The notes under the pieces are model-generated. The model was not told where the DNA came from. It did no database searches and worked only from the letters and a program-made list of their open reading frames with translations. The position numbers were made by a program, and so were the translations under genes. DNA of 64,000 bases from Nocardiopsis metallicus (GTDB lineage Bacteria; Actinomycetota; Actinomycetes; Streptosporangiales; Streptosporangiaceae), in assembly GCF_014201115.1 (NCBI RefSeq), contig NZ_JACHDO010000001.1, positions 1,984,001 to 2,048,000 on the forward strand, in the 5' to 3' direction. This document shows positions 20,206 through 29,423 of this stretch, piece by piece (the first letter of the stretch is position 1; the number at the start of each line of letters is the position of its first letter).

Positions 20206-21291
20206 ATGTCTCAAACGGTCCAGGGTGTGATCTCACGTGCGAAGGGCGCACCGGTCGAACTGACCGCCATCGTCGTCCCCGACCCCGGGCCGGGGGAGGC
20301 GGTCGTCCAGGTCCAGGCGTGCGGGGTCTGCCACACCGACCTGCACTACCGCGAAGGCGGGATCAACGACGAGTACCCCTTCCTGCTCGGCCACGAGGCC
20401 GCCGGTGTGGTGGAGTCCGTCGGCGCCGGGGTCACCCAGATCGAACCCGGGGACTACGTGATCCTGAACTGGCGGGCGGTGTGCGGGCAGTGCCGGGCCT
20501 GTCGCCGGGGGCGGCCCCAGTACTGCTTCGACACGCACAACGCCGAGCAGAGCATGACCCTGGAGGACGGCACCGAACTCTCCCCCGCCCTGGGCATCGG
20601 CGCGTTCGCCGAGAAGACGCTGGTCGCCGCGGGCCAGTGCACCAAGGTCGACCCGACCGCTTCGGCCGCCGCCGCGGGGCTCCTCGGCTGCGGGATCATG
20701 GCCGGGATCGGCTCCGCCATCAACACCGGCGGGGTGGGCCGTGGTGACTCCGTGGCGGTGATCGGCTGCGGCGGGGTGGGCAGCGCGGCCGTGGCCGGGT
20801 CCCGCCTGGCCGGGGCTGGCAAGATCATCGCCGTGGACCTGGAGGACCGCAAGCTGGAGTGGGCGCGCGGCTTCGGCGCCACCCACACGGTCAACGCCTC
20901 CCGAACCGACCCGGTCGAGGCGATCCGTGCGCTCACCGACGGGTTCGGCGCGGACGTGGTGATCGACGCCGTCGGTCTGCCGCAAACGTATGAGCAGGCG
21001 TTCTACGCCCGTGACCTGGCGGGGACCGTGGTGCTGGTGGGCGTGCCCACCCCTCAGATGCGGTTGGAGTTGCCGCTGCTGGACGTGTTCGGCCGGGGCG
21101 GGGCGCTGAAGTCGAGCTGGTACGGCGACTGCCTGCCCTCGCGCGACTTCCCCATGCTCATCGACCTCTATACCCAGGGCAGGCTGGACCTGGACGGTTT
21201 CGTCTCCGAGGAGATCGGGCTCGGTGACATCGAGGAGGCCTTCGCTCGAATGGAGCGGGGCGAGGTACTGCGATCGGTGGTGCGGCTGTGA
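20206..21291 (+). CDS. mscR: S-(hydroxymethyl)mycothiol dehydrogenase / S-nitrosomycothiol reductase
   Basis: Zinc-dependent, NAD-linked alcohol dehydrogenase that oxidises the formaldehyde-mycothiol adduct and reduces S-nitrosomycothiol. About 361 residues. Catalytic zinc site [14 protein letters not shown] with GHEAAG; structural zinc cysteines in [15 protein letters not shown]; nucleotide loop [14 protein letters not shown]. The near-family-wide segments [12 protein letters not shown] and [17 protein letters not shown] make the assignment firm. ATG at 20206 has AGGAAG upstream; the open frame before it (from 20128) is not family sequence. The stop overlaps the next gene by four bases (GTGA). 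Confidence 0.95.
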   Translation: MSQTVQGVISRAKGAPVELTAIVVPDPGPGEAVVQVQACGVCHTDLHYREGGINDEYPFLLGHEAAGVVESVGAGVTQIEPGDYVILNWRAVCGQCRACRRGRPQYCFDTHNAEQSMTLEDGTELSPALGIGAFAEKTLVAAGQCTKVDPTASAAAAGLLGCGIMAGIGSAINTGGVGRGDSVAVIGCGGVGSAAVAGSRLAGAGKIIAVDLEDRKLEWARGFGATHTVNASRTDPVEAIRALTDGFGADVVIDAVGLPQTYEQAFYARDLAGTVVLVGVPTPQMRLELPLLDVFGRGGALKSSWYGDCLPSRDFPMLIDLYTQGRLDLDGFVSEEIGLGDIEEAFARMERGEVLRSVVRL

Positions 21292-21920
21292 GTGACACGC
21301 GTGTGGAACACCTGACCACGTCCGGGGTCTTCACCCTGGACGGAGGTTCCTGGGAGGTGGACAACAACGTCTGGCTGGTGGGTGACGATGACGAGGTCGT
21401 GGTGATCGACGCCCCGCACGACCCCGCCGCGATCGTCGAGGCGGTGGACGGTCGCCGAGTGGTGGCGGTGCTGTGCACGCACGGGCACAACGACCACGTC
21501 AACGCCGCCCCGGCGGTGGCCGAGGCGACCGGCGCGCCGATCCTGCTGCACCCCGAGGACCGGGTGCTGTGGGACATGACCCATCCGGACCGGGCCCCGG
21601 ACGGTGAGCTGGCCGACGGCCAGTCCCTGAAGGTCGGCGGGACGGAGCTGACGGTGCTGCACACCCCGGGCCACGCACCGGGCGCGGTCTGCCTGTACGC
21701 GCCGGATCTGGGTGTGCTGTTCAGCGGCGACACCCTGTTCCAGGGCGGTCCGGGTGCGACGGGGCGTTCCTACTCGGACTTCCCGACCATCGTGGAATCG
21801 ATCCGCCGCAGGCTGCTGTCACTGCCGGAGGAGACGGTGGTCAACACCGGGCACGGCGACTCCACGACCATCGGCGCGGAGGCCCCGCACCTGCAGGAGT
21901 GGCTGTACCGGGGGCAGTAG
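21288..21920 (+). CDS. Metallo-beta-lactamase-fold hydrolase coupled to mscR
   Basis: About 210 residues. Zinc motif THGHNDHV, a later [20 protein letters not shown] with the bridging Asp, and NTGHGDST. The GTG start overlaps the mscR stop (GTGA), so the two are translated together. In actinomycetes this pair is a common arrangement; a role in hydrolysing S-formylmycothiol, the product of MscR, is an inference from context and from the glyoxalase-II-like fold. Confidence 0.9.
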   Translation: MSDTRVEHLTTSGVFTLDGGSWEVDNNVWLVGDDDEVVVIDAPHDPAAIVEAVDGRRVVAVLCTHGHNDHVNAAPAVAEATGAPILLHPEDRVLWDMTHPDRAPDGELADGQSLKVGGTELTVLHTPGHAPGAVCLYAPDLGVLFSGDTLFQGGPGATGRSYSDFPTIVESIRRRLLSLPEETVVNTGHGDSTTIGAEAPHLQEWLYRGQ

Positions 21921-21940
21921 CCGCTCCACGTACGCGCATG

Positions 21941-21978
21941 GAGCGGGGCGGGGGTTGGCACTGACCCCCGCTCCGCTC
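21941..21978. terminator. Bidirectional hairpin terminator
   Basis: A 15-bp stem, GAGCGGGGCGGGGGT against ACCCCCGCTCCGCTC (one G-T pair), with an eight-base loop, between two convergent genes. A short pyrimidine-rich stretch GTTTCCC follows on the plus strand. Confidence 0.75.
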
Positions 21979-21989
21979 GTTTCCCGTGG

Positions 21990-22700
21990 TCAGTCGAGCT
22001 GGATCCGGATCGGGTCGTCGAAGCTCCAGACGTCGTCCACCTCCAGAGCCACCGGCTCGGTGCCCTCGGGCACGTCGAACACGGCTTCACCGGAGGCCTG
22101 GTTGCCGGGATTGATCTGTTGCAGGAAGAACGAGTCGGCGCCCAGGACGACGCCGGCGGAGTGGCTGTTGCCATCGGCGTCGATCAGCGAGAGCGCGGAG
22201 TCGTCGAAGGTGGTGGACTCGCTGCCACCGTTCTCCACCGTCATGTCGACGATGACGAACTCCCCCTGCGCCTGCTCCTCGAAGAACTCCTCGCCGTAGG
22301 TCGCGGCGGTCTCCGTTCCGTGCACGGTGACCACCCAGTCGCCCAACTGGGCGGCCTCACCCATGGCGAAGTCCCCGCTTTCCTCGTCGGCCTCCTCAGT
22401 TTCCGCTCCGGTCGTATTCTCCCCGGCGCCCGAAGTGGTTTCGGCCTCCTGTCCGCCTCCGGCGGTGCACGCGAACATGCCCACGATGAGGACGAACACC
22501 GCCAACAGAATCCACGGCCACTTCCTCCGCTTTCGAGGTGCGGCCACCGGCGGCGGCCCGTACTGGGGCGGAAGGTACTGCTGCTGGCCGTACGGGGGCT
22601 GACCATACGGGGGCTGCTGAAACTGTTGGGGATTCTCCTGAGGCTGCCCACCCTGGTAGGGGCCGTGCCGTTCCGGACCGTCCTGCATGCCGCTGCTCAT
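21990..22700 (-). CDS. Membrane-anchored DUF4352-type protein
   Basis: About 236 residues. The N-terminus is rich in Pro, Gln and Tyr (PPYGQPPYGQQQYLPP), followed by a basic stretch (RKRRKWP) and one transmembrane helix (WILLAVFVLIVGMF). After an acidic linker comes an extracellular beta-rich domain of the DUF4352 kind (WVVTVHGTETA, FVIVDMTVENGG, DNGNSHSAG-like region). Function unknown; such domains occur on many actinobacterial surface proteins. ATG at 22700 is chosen for the GGGAGGG six bases upstream. Confidence 0.75.
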   Translation of the reverse strand: MSSGMQDGPERHGPYQGGQPQENPQQFQQPPYGQPPYGQQQYLPPQYGPPPVAAPRKRRKWPWILLAVFVLIVGMFACTAGGGQEAETTSGAGENTTGAETEEADEESGDFAMGEAAQLGDWVVTVHGTETAATYGEEFFEEQAQGEFVIVDMTVENGGSESTTFDDSALSLIDADGNSHSAGVVLGADSFFLQQINPGNQASGEAVFDVPEGTEPVALEVDDVWSFDDPIRIQLD

Positions 22701-22955
22701 CGCGCGCCCTCCCGAAGCCGCACCCGGGGGGAGCTTCACCCCCTGCTTCCAGAGTCACGCACAAACCCGAAAAAAAGAGGAAAACGAATGGAAATCGTTT
22801 TTCCTGAAAAGGTCGATGAAACCGCCAATCAATGGCCCGAATGCGGGACGCAGGCAACCTTTGAACACATTCCCGAAAAACAACTCGACAAATGACCGGA
22901 AGCGGACACCTGAAAAGTTTGCTCCGCGAGGGAACGCTCGGTTCATACCCGGAAT
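22701..22955. other. AT-richer intergenic region
   Basis: About 250 bases between two minus-strand genes, clearly lower in GC than the surroundings (for example GAAAAAAAGAGG-like tracts near 22770-22810). It should hold the promoter of the DUF4352 gene, but I cannot assign -35/-10 elements with confidence. Confidence 0.4.
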
Positions 22956-22973
22956 GGCCGACCGTTGTCGGCC
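22956..22973 (-). terminator. Hairpin after the pseudokinase gene
   Basis: Perfect GGCCGAC / GTCGGCC stem with a four-base loop, 11 bases beyond the stop of the minus-strand gene. No T-tract, so its role as a terminator is tentative. Confidence 0.45.
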
Positions 22974-22983
22974 ACCGGCCGGG

Positions 22984-24870
22984 TCAGACGGTGGCCGAGC
23001 GGTCGGTGCACACCTGTTCCGACGGGGCGATCTCCTCCACGCTGAGCACGGCGACGACGAAGCAGTACTCCTGGTCCGGTTCCAGGCCGCTGACCCTGGC
23101 CTGCCCGGAACCGGGCTCGGCGTCGGCGAGGTTGCCCGGTGTCTGACCGGCCGGGCCGCCGATCACCTGGTGGTTCGCGGCTGGTTCGGTGTTGTCGGTC
23201 CAGGTCACCAGCACGGTGTGTCCGGAGTCCTCCAGGCCGAGGTCGGTGGGGGCCGCCTCCTCCACCTGGAGTGCGGGAGCCGGAGGGGCCTCGTTCTCGC
23301 CGCTTCCGCCCGGCTGGGCGGCGGGGGCGTCGGGAGTACCGGAGGCCGCCGGGGTGTCGGAGGCGTCCGGGACGGGTTCGGCTGTCCTGGCCTGGGCCAG
23401 AAGGTCTCCGCCGACGCCCGGCCGAAGGACGGCGACCAGGCCGAGGACGACGGCCACGAAAGCGATGGCGGCGACGGTCACACCGATGAACAGGGGGCGG
23501 CGCCCGGGTTGTCCCGGCGGCCGGGTAACGGGCCCGGGTGACGCCGGAGGTTCGGGCGGCGCCGGTGGCTGGGGCGGTACCGGTGGCTGGGGCGGTGCCT
23601 GGCTCTGGTCCCAGTGGTACCCGGGGGATGCCTGCCCCGGAACGAGCGCAGTGTCCGGGGCGGCCTGGTCCTGGCCCGGGACGGCCGTTGCCGTGCCTTG
23701 GCCCGGTGTACCGGCCGGGGATTCGGCTGAGGCGCCCCCGGCCCACCCGGGCAGGGACGCCCAGGCGATTTCCGGGTGGTCGGCCAGAAAGCGGGCGGGG
23801 TCGTTGTCGGACCTGGCCGGTGGGCCGCCGTGAGCGTCCCGCCCCTCGCCGGGCTCGGCCGGTTGGTCTCCGTCTGAGGCCACCGGTTCCGGGGCCGAGG
23901 ACGGGGACGAGTCCGGGGAGGTGCCCGGTCCCCCGTGCGAGGTCGGTTCGACCGCGGCCGTGACGACGGCATTCGGATCAGCCGCTTCGGGGAGTCCGGG
24001 ACCCGGTTCCCGCCCGCCCGAATCCCGGCCATCCAGATCCGGACCACCCGGATCCGGACCACCCGGATCCGGACCGCCCAGCTCCCTGGCGAGGTCGGCG
24101 GCGCTCTGCCGTTGGGCCGGGTCCCGGGACAGGGCCCGTTCGAGCACCGCGCGCAGCGGTGCGGACAGGTCGGACCGGGGAAGGCGCGGCAGCTCCCCGG
24201 CCAAGGCGCGTTCCCGGTAGGTGAACGGGTCCCCCGTCGAACCCGGCCCCTCGGCGAAGGGCGGGTGCCCGGCGAGCAGGGTCCACAGCACCGCCCCGAG
24301 CCGGTAGACGTCGGAGGCGGGGGTGAGGGGGTGCTGTCCGCTCAGTGCCTCGGGCGAGGCGTAGGCGACCGCCACAGGGTCGAGGCCGACCGGTTCGGTT
24401 CGCTGGTCCGCGGGCAGTACCCCGCCGACGTCGGTCAGGACACCGCCGCCGGGGGCGCTCAGGATGTTGCCAGGTTCGATCCGGTGGTGCAGCAGGCCCC
24501 GGCCGTGCAGGGCGGCCAGGGCGCCGGCCACGGACCGGCCCACTGCGAGGGCCTCGGCCAGTGGTAGCGGTCCCCGGTCCGCGAGGACGGAGGCGTAGTC
24601 CCCTGCCGGGTGCAGGTCCATGGCGACGAACGCCCGCCCGGATGAGGTGCGTCCGCCGCCGATCGCTGTGACCAGGCCCGGGGTCCCGGACAGCTCGACC
24701 AGCCGGTCGGCCTCCCGGCTGCCGGAGCCGTCCCGCATGACCTTGAGCGCGACCGGGTGGTCGTCCCCGTCGCGCAGGGCCCGGTAGACGGTCGAGTCCG
24801 CTCCCCGGTACAGGACCTCCGTGGAGTGGAAGCCCAAGGCCAGTCTGCTGTGCTGCTCAGCGCCGCTCAT
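22984..24870 (-). CDS. Membrane pseudokinase with extracellular FN3 domain
   Basis: About 628 residues. Residues 1-270 form a Ser/Thr-kinase-like fold: VALKVM keeps the ATP-anchoring Lys, but the catalytic loop reads HHRIEPGN where kinases have HRDxKPxN, so the catalytic Asp is Arg and the Lys is Glu. The DFG motif is DVG. A Pro/Gly-rich linker follows, including a 15-bp DNA repeat coding for PGGPD units (24036-24080). Then come one transmembrane helix (LFIGVTVAAIAFVAVVLGLV) and a C-terminal fibronectin type III-like domain (VLVTWTDNTEP...YCFVVAVL). Start ATG overlaps the stop of the transglutaminase-like gene (ATGA). Probably a sensor or scaffold rather than an active kinase; phosphotransfer by an unusual mechanism cannot be excluded. 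Confidence 0.85.
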   Translation of the reverse strand: MSGAEQHSRLALGFHSTEVLYRGADSTVYRALRDGDDHPVALKVMRDGSGSREADRLVELSGTPGLVTAIGGGRTSSGRAFVAMDLHPAGDYASVLADRGPLPLAEALAVGRSVAGALAALHGRGLLHHRIEPGNILSAPGGGVLTDVGGVLPADQRTEPVGLDPVAVAYASPEALSGQHPLTPASDVYRLGAVLWTLLAGHPPFAEGPGSTGDPFTYRERALAGELPRLPRSDLSAPLRAVLERALSRDPAQRQSAADLARELGGPDPGGPDPGGPDLDGRDSGGREPGPGLPEAADPNAVVTAAVEPTSHGGPGTSPDSSPSSAPEPVASDGDQPAEPGEGRDAHGGPPARSDNDPARFLADHPEIAWASLPGWAGGASAESPAGTPGQGTATAVPGQDQAAPDTALVPGQASPGYHWDQSQAPPQPPVPPQPPAPPEPPASPGPVTRPPGQPGRRPLFIGVTVAAIAFVAVVLGLVAVLRPGVGGDLLAQARTAEPVPDASDTPAASGTPDAPAAQPGGSGENEAPPAPALQVEEAAPTDLGLEDSGHTVLVTWTDNTEPAANHQVIGGPAGQTPGNLADAEPGSGQARVSGLEPDQEYCFVVAVLSVEEIAPSEQVCTDRSATV

Positions 24871-27260
24871 CGGCGTCCTCTCCGTTGACGGCCGGTTCTC
24901 GGGCCGTCCCTCCAGAACAGGGGGCGGGGATCGAACCACCAGATGAGTCGTGCGAGCCGGGGCCGTCCTCTGCGCAGGATCCGCTGGTGGGCGCGTACGA
25001 CCCGCCCCGCCTCGTCCGCGGCCCCGGCGTCGATACCCGATCCGCCGCCGAAACCCGCCCCGTTGACGGCCGCCGCCAGCCGGTCGAGCCCGGCGTCGAG
25101 CGTCGGGGGCGGAGCCAGGGAGCGGGCGACGGCCACGGTGTCGGTGACGGTGTCCCCGGCGCTCAGGACCGCCGAGCCCAGCCGCAGGGCCTCGCGCATT
25201 TCACGCCAGGCGCCCAGGACGCGCTCGGTCGGGTCACCGGACCCCAGCCGCAGCGCGCGGCGGGTGAGCCTGAGTGCGGGGACCAGCAGGATCAGGGCGA
25301 AGGTACCGCCGGAGGCGGCCCCGGCCCAGATCCACGCACCGTGGTCGGAGTCCGCGCGTTCCGTGGCCGTCCCCTCTGCGGCCTCGGCGGCGGAGGAGCT
25401 CTCCAGTTCCTCGGTTTCGGGGTCTTCGGAGTCGTTCTCGTCCGCGGGGCTCTGCCCGGCGGCGGTGTCGTCCTGACCCCCGGGGGTGACGTGGAAGGGC
25501 ACCCAGCCCAGGCCGTCGAAGTACACCTCGCCCCAGGCGTAGGCGTCGCCGGTGGTCACCTCGTACTCGCCCTCGGTCCGCTCCGTTCCGGGGGCGAAGC
25601 CGACCGCCACCCGGCTGGGCAGACCGGCGGCGCGGGCCAGCATGGTGAAGGCGCTGGCGAACTGTTCCGAGGTGCCGCCGCCTCCCCGGCCGCCGGGGGC
25701 GGCCAGCAGCGCGTCGATGTGCGCGTACCCGTGGCCGCCGGGGGTGGTCGGGTCGAAGGTGTGGGATTCGCGCAGGTAGTCGGCGAGGGCGCGGGCCCGG
25801 TCGTAGTAGTCGCCTTCGGCGGCGATCTCGGTGACGACCTCGTTGATGATGGGCGGGGCCCCGGGCGGCAGGTCCCGGTAGAGGTCGTAGACGTCCCCCA
25901 CGGGCGGCGCCGAGCGTGCGGGGTCGACCCCGCTCCAGTCGGCTACCTCGCCGACCGTCTCGTAGCTGCGCCCGGCCACGTCGCCGTCCAGGGTGACGAC
26001 GGTGCCGGTGAGGGCGTCGTAGCCGAGGGGGTCCAGCCCCACCTCCCGGGGCGCCCCGACCACCGGCGCCCAACTGCCCGGGAGTTCCTCGCCGACGGTG
26101 ACGTGCGCGCTCACGAGCTCGGCCCCGGGCGGCGGGGGCACGGGTTCGGGCAGGATCTGGCCGGCGTTGCGGTAACCGCTCTCGGGCAGCCAGGTGGTGC
26201 CGGTGAAGTCGGCGAGGGCGACCCAGCGCAGGCCGACCGGCCGGTCGGCCGCCACCGTGAGCAGGTGCCGGTCGGGTTCGGCTGCCCACCCGGGCAGGTA
26301 GCCGAGGGGGTTGCGGGCGTCGTGGGGGTCCATCGGCGGGGTGAGGACGGCGCGCGGGTCCGCGGGTTCGGCGGCCCATCCGGCGAGCAGATGGGGGCCG
26401 CCGAGCACGGCGGTGGTGGCGGTGAGCGCACAGATGGCCCCGGTGACCGCGGCGTCGCGGAATCGGGAGGGGGCCTGGGGTGGGGCGTCCACCTGGATGA
26501 CCAGAGCGGACGATCCCGTCGAACCGCGCGCTGTCGAACCCTGCGCTGGTGAACCCTGCGCCGCCGCCCCCTGGTCCCCGCTGCGCGAGCCCACGGACAT
26601 CACCAGGACCGCGGCCACACCGAGCAGGCCGATCGAGCCGAACCCGGGCGGGGTGACCGGCCCGTTGAGGACCACGGCGCCCACGAGCAGCAGCAGTCCG
26701 GGCAGCAGGGCGAGCGCCCGGCGGTCGGCGTGCCAGGCCAGGGCGGCGGCCGTACCGGCGAGCCAGGTGGCCAGGAGGGGCAGGGTGAGGGTGTCGGCGG
26801 TGAGGGGGGTGGGTGCGGTGGTGGTGAGGATGCGCGCGCCCGAGTGCAGCAGCGCTTCACCCGCTCCGCGCAGCACCCCGGTCGGTCCGCCCGCGCCGTA
26901 CCCCTGCCCGGGGATCCACACGGCGCTCACCAAAACCGCGGTGAGCGGAAGGGGGATCCCGGTCAGGACCGTGCGGAGCGGGCCGAACCGCGAGCGCAGG
27001 AACAGTGTGGCCGCCACGGACGTGAGCGCGCACGTCACGAGGACCGCCAGCACGGTCACCGGTGAACTGTAGGAGTCGGCCAGGGCCGCGCCGCCCGCGG
27101 CGGTGGCCAGGACCAGCCCGGCCCAGGCCGGGAGCGCGCCGATGGACGGACGGGGCGTACCGCCGGGGCGCCGGGCGGTGGCCGCGGGCGCGGAGCCGGG
27201 GCCGGTACCGCCCGGTGTGGTTCCGCCCCGGTTCTGAGCCGGGGCCGTCACCGTGGCCAT
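24867..27260 (-). CDS. Transglutaminase-like (TgpA-type) membrane protein without catalytic triad
   Basis: About 797 residues. Six or so N-terminal transmembrane helices, a large extracellular region, a transglutaminase-like core, an acidic linker, one more helix (WIWAGAASGGTFALILLVPA) and a cytoplasmic tail. In active family members the core reads GxCEQFASA...HAWVEVYF...FDPTP. Here the same places read GTSEQFASAF (near residue 527), DAYAWGEVYF (near 571) and FHVTP (near 587): Cys is Ser, His is Tyr, Asp is His. It is therefore probably non-catalytic. The ATG at 27260 overlaps the DUF58 stop by 13 bases; the long open frame upstream of it is only the shadow of that gene. The DUF58-MoxR-TGase trio is a widespread actinobacterial arrangement. 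Confidence 0.88.
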   Translation of the reverse strand: MATVTAPAQNRGGTTPGGTGPGSAPAATARRPGGTPRPSIGALPAWAGLVLATAAGGAALADSYSSPVTVLAVLVTCALTSVAATLFLRSRFGPLRTVLTGIPLPLTAVLVSAVWIPGQGYGAGGPTGVLRGAGEALLHSGARILTTTAPTPLTADTLTLPLLATWLAGTAAALAWHADRRALALLPGLLLLVGAVVLNGPVTPPGFGSIGLLGVAAVLVMSVGSRSGDQGAAAQGSPAQGSTARGSTGSSALVIQVDAPPQAPSRFRDAAVTGAICALTATTAVLGGPHLLAGWAAEPADPRAVLTPPMDPHDARNPLGYLPGWAAEPDRHLLTVAADRPVGLRWVALADFTGTTWLPESGYRNAGQILPEPVPPPPGAELVSAHVTVGEELPGSWAPVVGAPREVGLDPLGYDALTGTVVTLDGDVAGRSYETVGEVADWSGVDPARSAPPVGDVYDLYRDLPPGAPPIINEVVTEIAAEGDYYDRARALADYLRESHTFDPTTPGGHGYAHIDALLAAPGGRGGGGTSEQFASAFTMLARAAGLPSRVAVGFAPGTERTEGEYEVTTGDAYAWGEVYFDGLGWVPFHVTPGGQDDTAAGQSPADENDSEDPETEELESSSAAEAAEGTATERADSDHGAWIWAGAASGGTFALILLVPALRLTRRALRLGSGDPTERVLGAWREMREALRLGSAVLSAGDTVTDTVAVARSLAPPPTLDAGLDRLAAAVNGAGFGGGSGIDAGAADEAGRVVRAHQRILRRGRPRLARLIWWFDPRPLFWRDGPRTGRQRRGRR

Positions 27261-28378
27261 GGCGCCTCGTTCCAGCGGTCCGCGAACGAGGCGGCGTCGC
27301 CCGCTTGGATGAGTGTGACGGGGTCGGGTGCAGGCGGGGTCTCGCGCTGGCCGATGGCGGCCGCGAACAGCCCGGAGTAGCGATCGCCGAGCTGGCCGAA
27401 CAGGCGCAGGTCGGTGGCGTCCAGGCCCCCGCTGACCAGGATGGCGGTGTCGCCCTGGCTGTGGGTGCGGGCCAGGTGGAGTGCGTCGGCCAGGTCCGCG
27501 CCGGGAGTGGGTTCGGCCTCGGCGAGCAGATCCAGCAGGGAGGGCAGGCCCGCGCTGCTGTCCCGGCCGCGTCCGCTGACCAGCCGGAGTTCGCAGTGGA
27601 GTGAGGCCCGCACGCCGGTGGCGAGCAGGGAGGCGGCCGCCCCCGCGACCTCGTCCAGCCGGGCCGCGCCGTCCTCGGTGGGGCGGTCGTCGACCAGGAC
27701 GCACACCCGGGTCTGGGAGGTGTCGACGTACTCGCGCACCACGAGCCGGTCCAGCCGGGCCGAGCTGCGCCAGTGCACGTGGCGCAGATCGTCGCCGGGG
27801 GCGTAGTCGCGCAGCGTGTGGAAGGTGAGGGTGCCCGCCCGGGCGCCGTCCACCTCGCCGTCGGGGTCGGCGACGTTGCCGACCGGGATGGCCTTCAGGT
27901 ACTGCCAGGACGGGTGGATCCACACCTGGTCGGTAGCGCCGTGGACGCGTACGCTCCGGGCCAGGCCGAGGGGGTCGGAGCGGCCCGCGCTCAGCGGGCC
28001 GAGTTCGAGGAGTCCGCGCCGGTGGGACTGGAGCCAGTAGTCCGATCCCCCGGTGCCGTTCCCGGGCAGGGCGGGCAGGGTGACGTCGTGCCCGCCGTCG
28101 GGGCCTACCACCCGTTCGCTGATCCGCAGGGTGCGGCGACCGGTGTTGCGGGCGCTCATGTGCACGCGAACAGACCGGCCGGGGCTGGAGCGCGTGCCCA
28201 TCGGCAGGGACCGGGTCACCGTGACCGCGGCGGGGCGGCCCACGGCCAGGGCGGCCGTGGCCACCGCCAGGACGGCCAGGGCCCCGAGCAGGGCGAGTTC
28301 CTGGTACTGGGAGAGGGTTCCCCCGACGAGCAGCAGCGCCCCCGCGGCCGCCACCAGCCACCCTCGTGTGGTCGGCAT
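27248..28378 (-). CDS. DUF58 domain protein
   Basis: About 376 residues. Two N-terminal transmembrane helices (WLVAAAGALLLVGG and the following hydrophobic stretch), then the DUF58 signature RDYAPGDDLRHVHWRSSARL and a vWA-like C-terminal half (VCVLVDDRPTED, TAILVSGGLDATDL). Proteins of this kind usually work with MoxR ATPases as assembly or maturation factors. ATG shares one base with the MoxR stop (TGATG). Confidence 0.9.
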   Translation of the reverse strand: MPTTRGWLVAAAGALLLVGGTLSQYQELALLGALAVLAVATAALAVGRPAAVTVTRSLPMGTRSSPGRSVRVHMSARNTGRRTLRISERVVGPDGGHDVTLPALPGNGTGGSDYWLQSHRRGLLELGPLSAGRSDPLGLARSVRVHGATDQVWIHPSWQYLKAIPVGNVADPDGEVDGARAGTLTFHTLRDYAPGDDLRHVHWRSSARLDRLVVREYVDTSQTRVCVLVDDRPTEDGAARLDEVAGAAASLLATGVRASLHCELRLVSGRGRDSSAGLPSLLDLLAEAEPTPGADLADALHLARTHSQGDTAILVSGGLDATDLRLFGQLGDRYSGLFAAAIGQRETPPAPDPVTLIQAGDAASFADRWNEAPWPR

Positions 28379-29382
28379 CAGCGGGTCGCCGTCGCCCCCG
28401 GGTGGCCCGGCTGGGGGGCCGGGGTCGCCTCGAGGACCTCGGCGAGCACGTCGGTACCGGTGCGGCCGCCGACGGAGGCCTCCGGGGAGAGCACCAGCCG
28501 GTGCGCCCACAGCGGCTGGGCCAGGGTCTTGACGTCCTCGGGCGTGGCGTAGGGGCGGCCGGAGACCAGGGCGCGGATGCGGGCCGTGTGGGCCATGGCG
28601 ACGGTCGCGCGGGTGGACAGGCCCACGCTGAGCGCGGAGTGCTCGCGGGTGGCGCGGGCCACGCGCAGGACGTACTCGTAGACGGCCTCGTCGACGCGGA
28701 CCCGGCGGGCGGCCAGGCGGACCTGTTCCATCCGGGCGGCGTCGGTGAACGCGGGCAGGCTGTCCGGTGTGGTGAGGCGGTCGCCGCGGATGATGGCGAG
28801 TTCCGCTGCGGGGTCGGCGTAGCCCACGGTCAGGCGCATCAGGAACCGGTCGAGCTGGGCTTCGGGGAGCCGGTAGGTACCCGACATCTCCACGGGGTTC
28901 TGGGTGGCGACCACCTGGAAGGGTTCGGGGACCGCGTGGCGGACGCCGTCCACGGTGACCGCGCCCTCCTCCATGACCTCGAGCAGGGCCGACTGGGTCT
29001 TGGGCGAGGCCCGGTTGATCTCGTCGGCGACGACGACGTTGGCGAAGACCGGCCCCGGATGGAACTCGAACTCACGGGTGCCCTGGTTGAAGACGGTCAC
29101 GCCGGTGACGTCGGAGGGCAGCAGGTCGGGCGTGAACTGCACGCGCCGCCAGACCCCGTGCACGCTGGCGGCGATGGCGCGGGCCAGGGTGGTCTTGCCG
29201 GTGCCGGGAACGTCCTCCAGCAGGAGGTGGCCCTGGGAGAGCAGGGCGACGAGGGCGAGGCGCACCACCTCGGTCTTGCCCAGGAGCGCGGACCCGACGG
29301 AGGCGACCATGGAGTCGAAGGCGTCCGCATGGACCGCGGCCTCGTCCGTGGAGAGCGGAGCTGAGGGAGCGTGCAGGTTCAC
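28378..29382 (-). CDS. MoxR-family AAA ATPase
   Basis: About 334 residues. Walker A EDVPGTGKTTLAR, Walker B NVVVADEINRASPKTQ, sensor I QNPVEMSGTYRLPEAQLDRF and the C-terminal lid (LSTRATVAMAHTARIRAL). MoxR ATPases act as chaperones for protein complexes, often with vWA or DUF58 partners as here. I place the start at GTG 29382, which has AAGGAAA upstream; the open frame continues 75 codons further but in low-complexity shadow sequence overlapping the next gene. Confidence 0.93.
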   Translation of the reverse strand: MNLHAPSAPLSTDEAAVHADAFDSMVASVGSALLGKTEVVRLALVALLSQGHLLLEDVPGTGKTTLARAIAASVHGVWRRVQFTPDLLPSDVTGVTVFNQGTREFEFHPGPVFANVVVADEINRASPKTQSALLEVMEEGAVTVDGVRHAVPEPFQVVATQNPVEMSGTYRLPEAQLDRFLMRLTVGYADPAAELAIIRGDRLTTPDSLPAFTDAARMEQVRLAARRVRVDEAVYEYVLRVARATREHSALSVGLSTRATVAMAHTARIRALVSGRPYATPEDVKTLAQPLWAHRLVLSPEASVGGRTGTDVLAEVLEATPAPQPGHPGATATR

Positions 29383-29423
29383 GGCGTTTCCTTCGGGTGG
29401 TGGAGGAGGCGGGACAGGGCGGT

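Noticed and set aside
27261..28361. N-terminal 367-codon extension of the transglutaminase-like gene
   Set aside because: It is the shadow of the DUF58 gene in another frame; Arg/Pro/Gly-only composition and no motifs.
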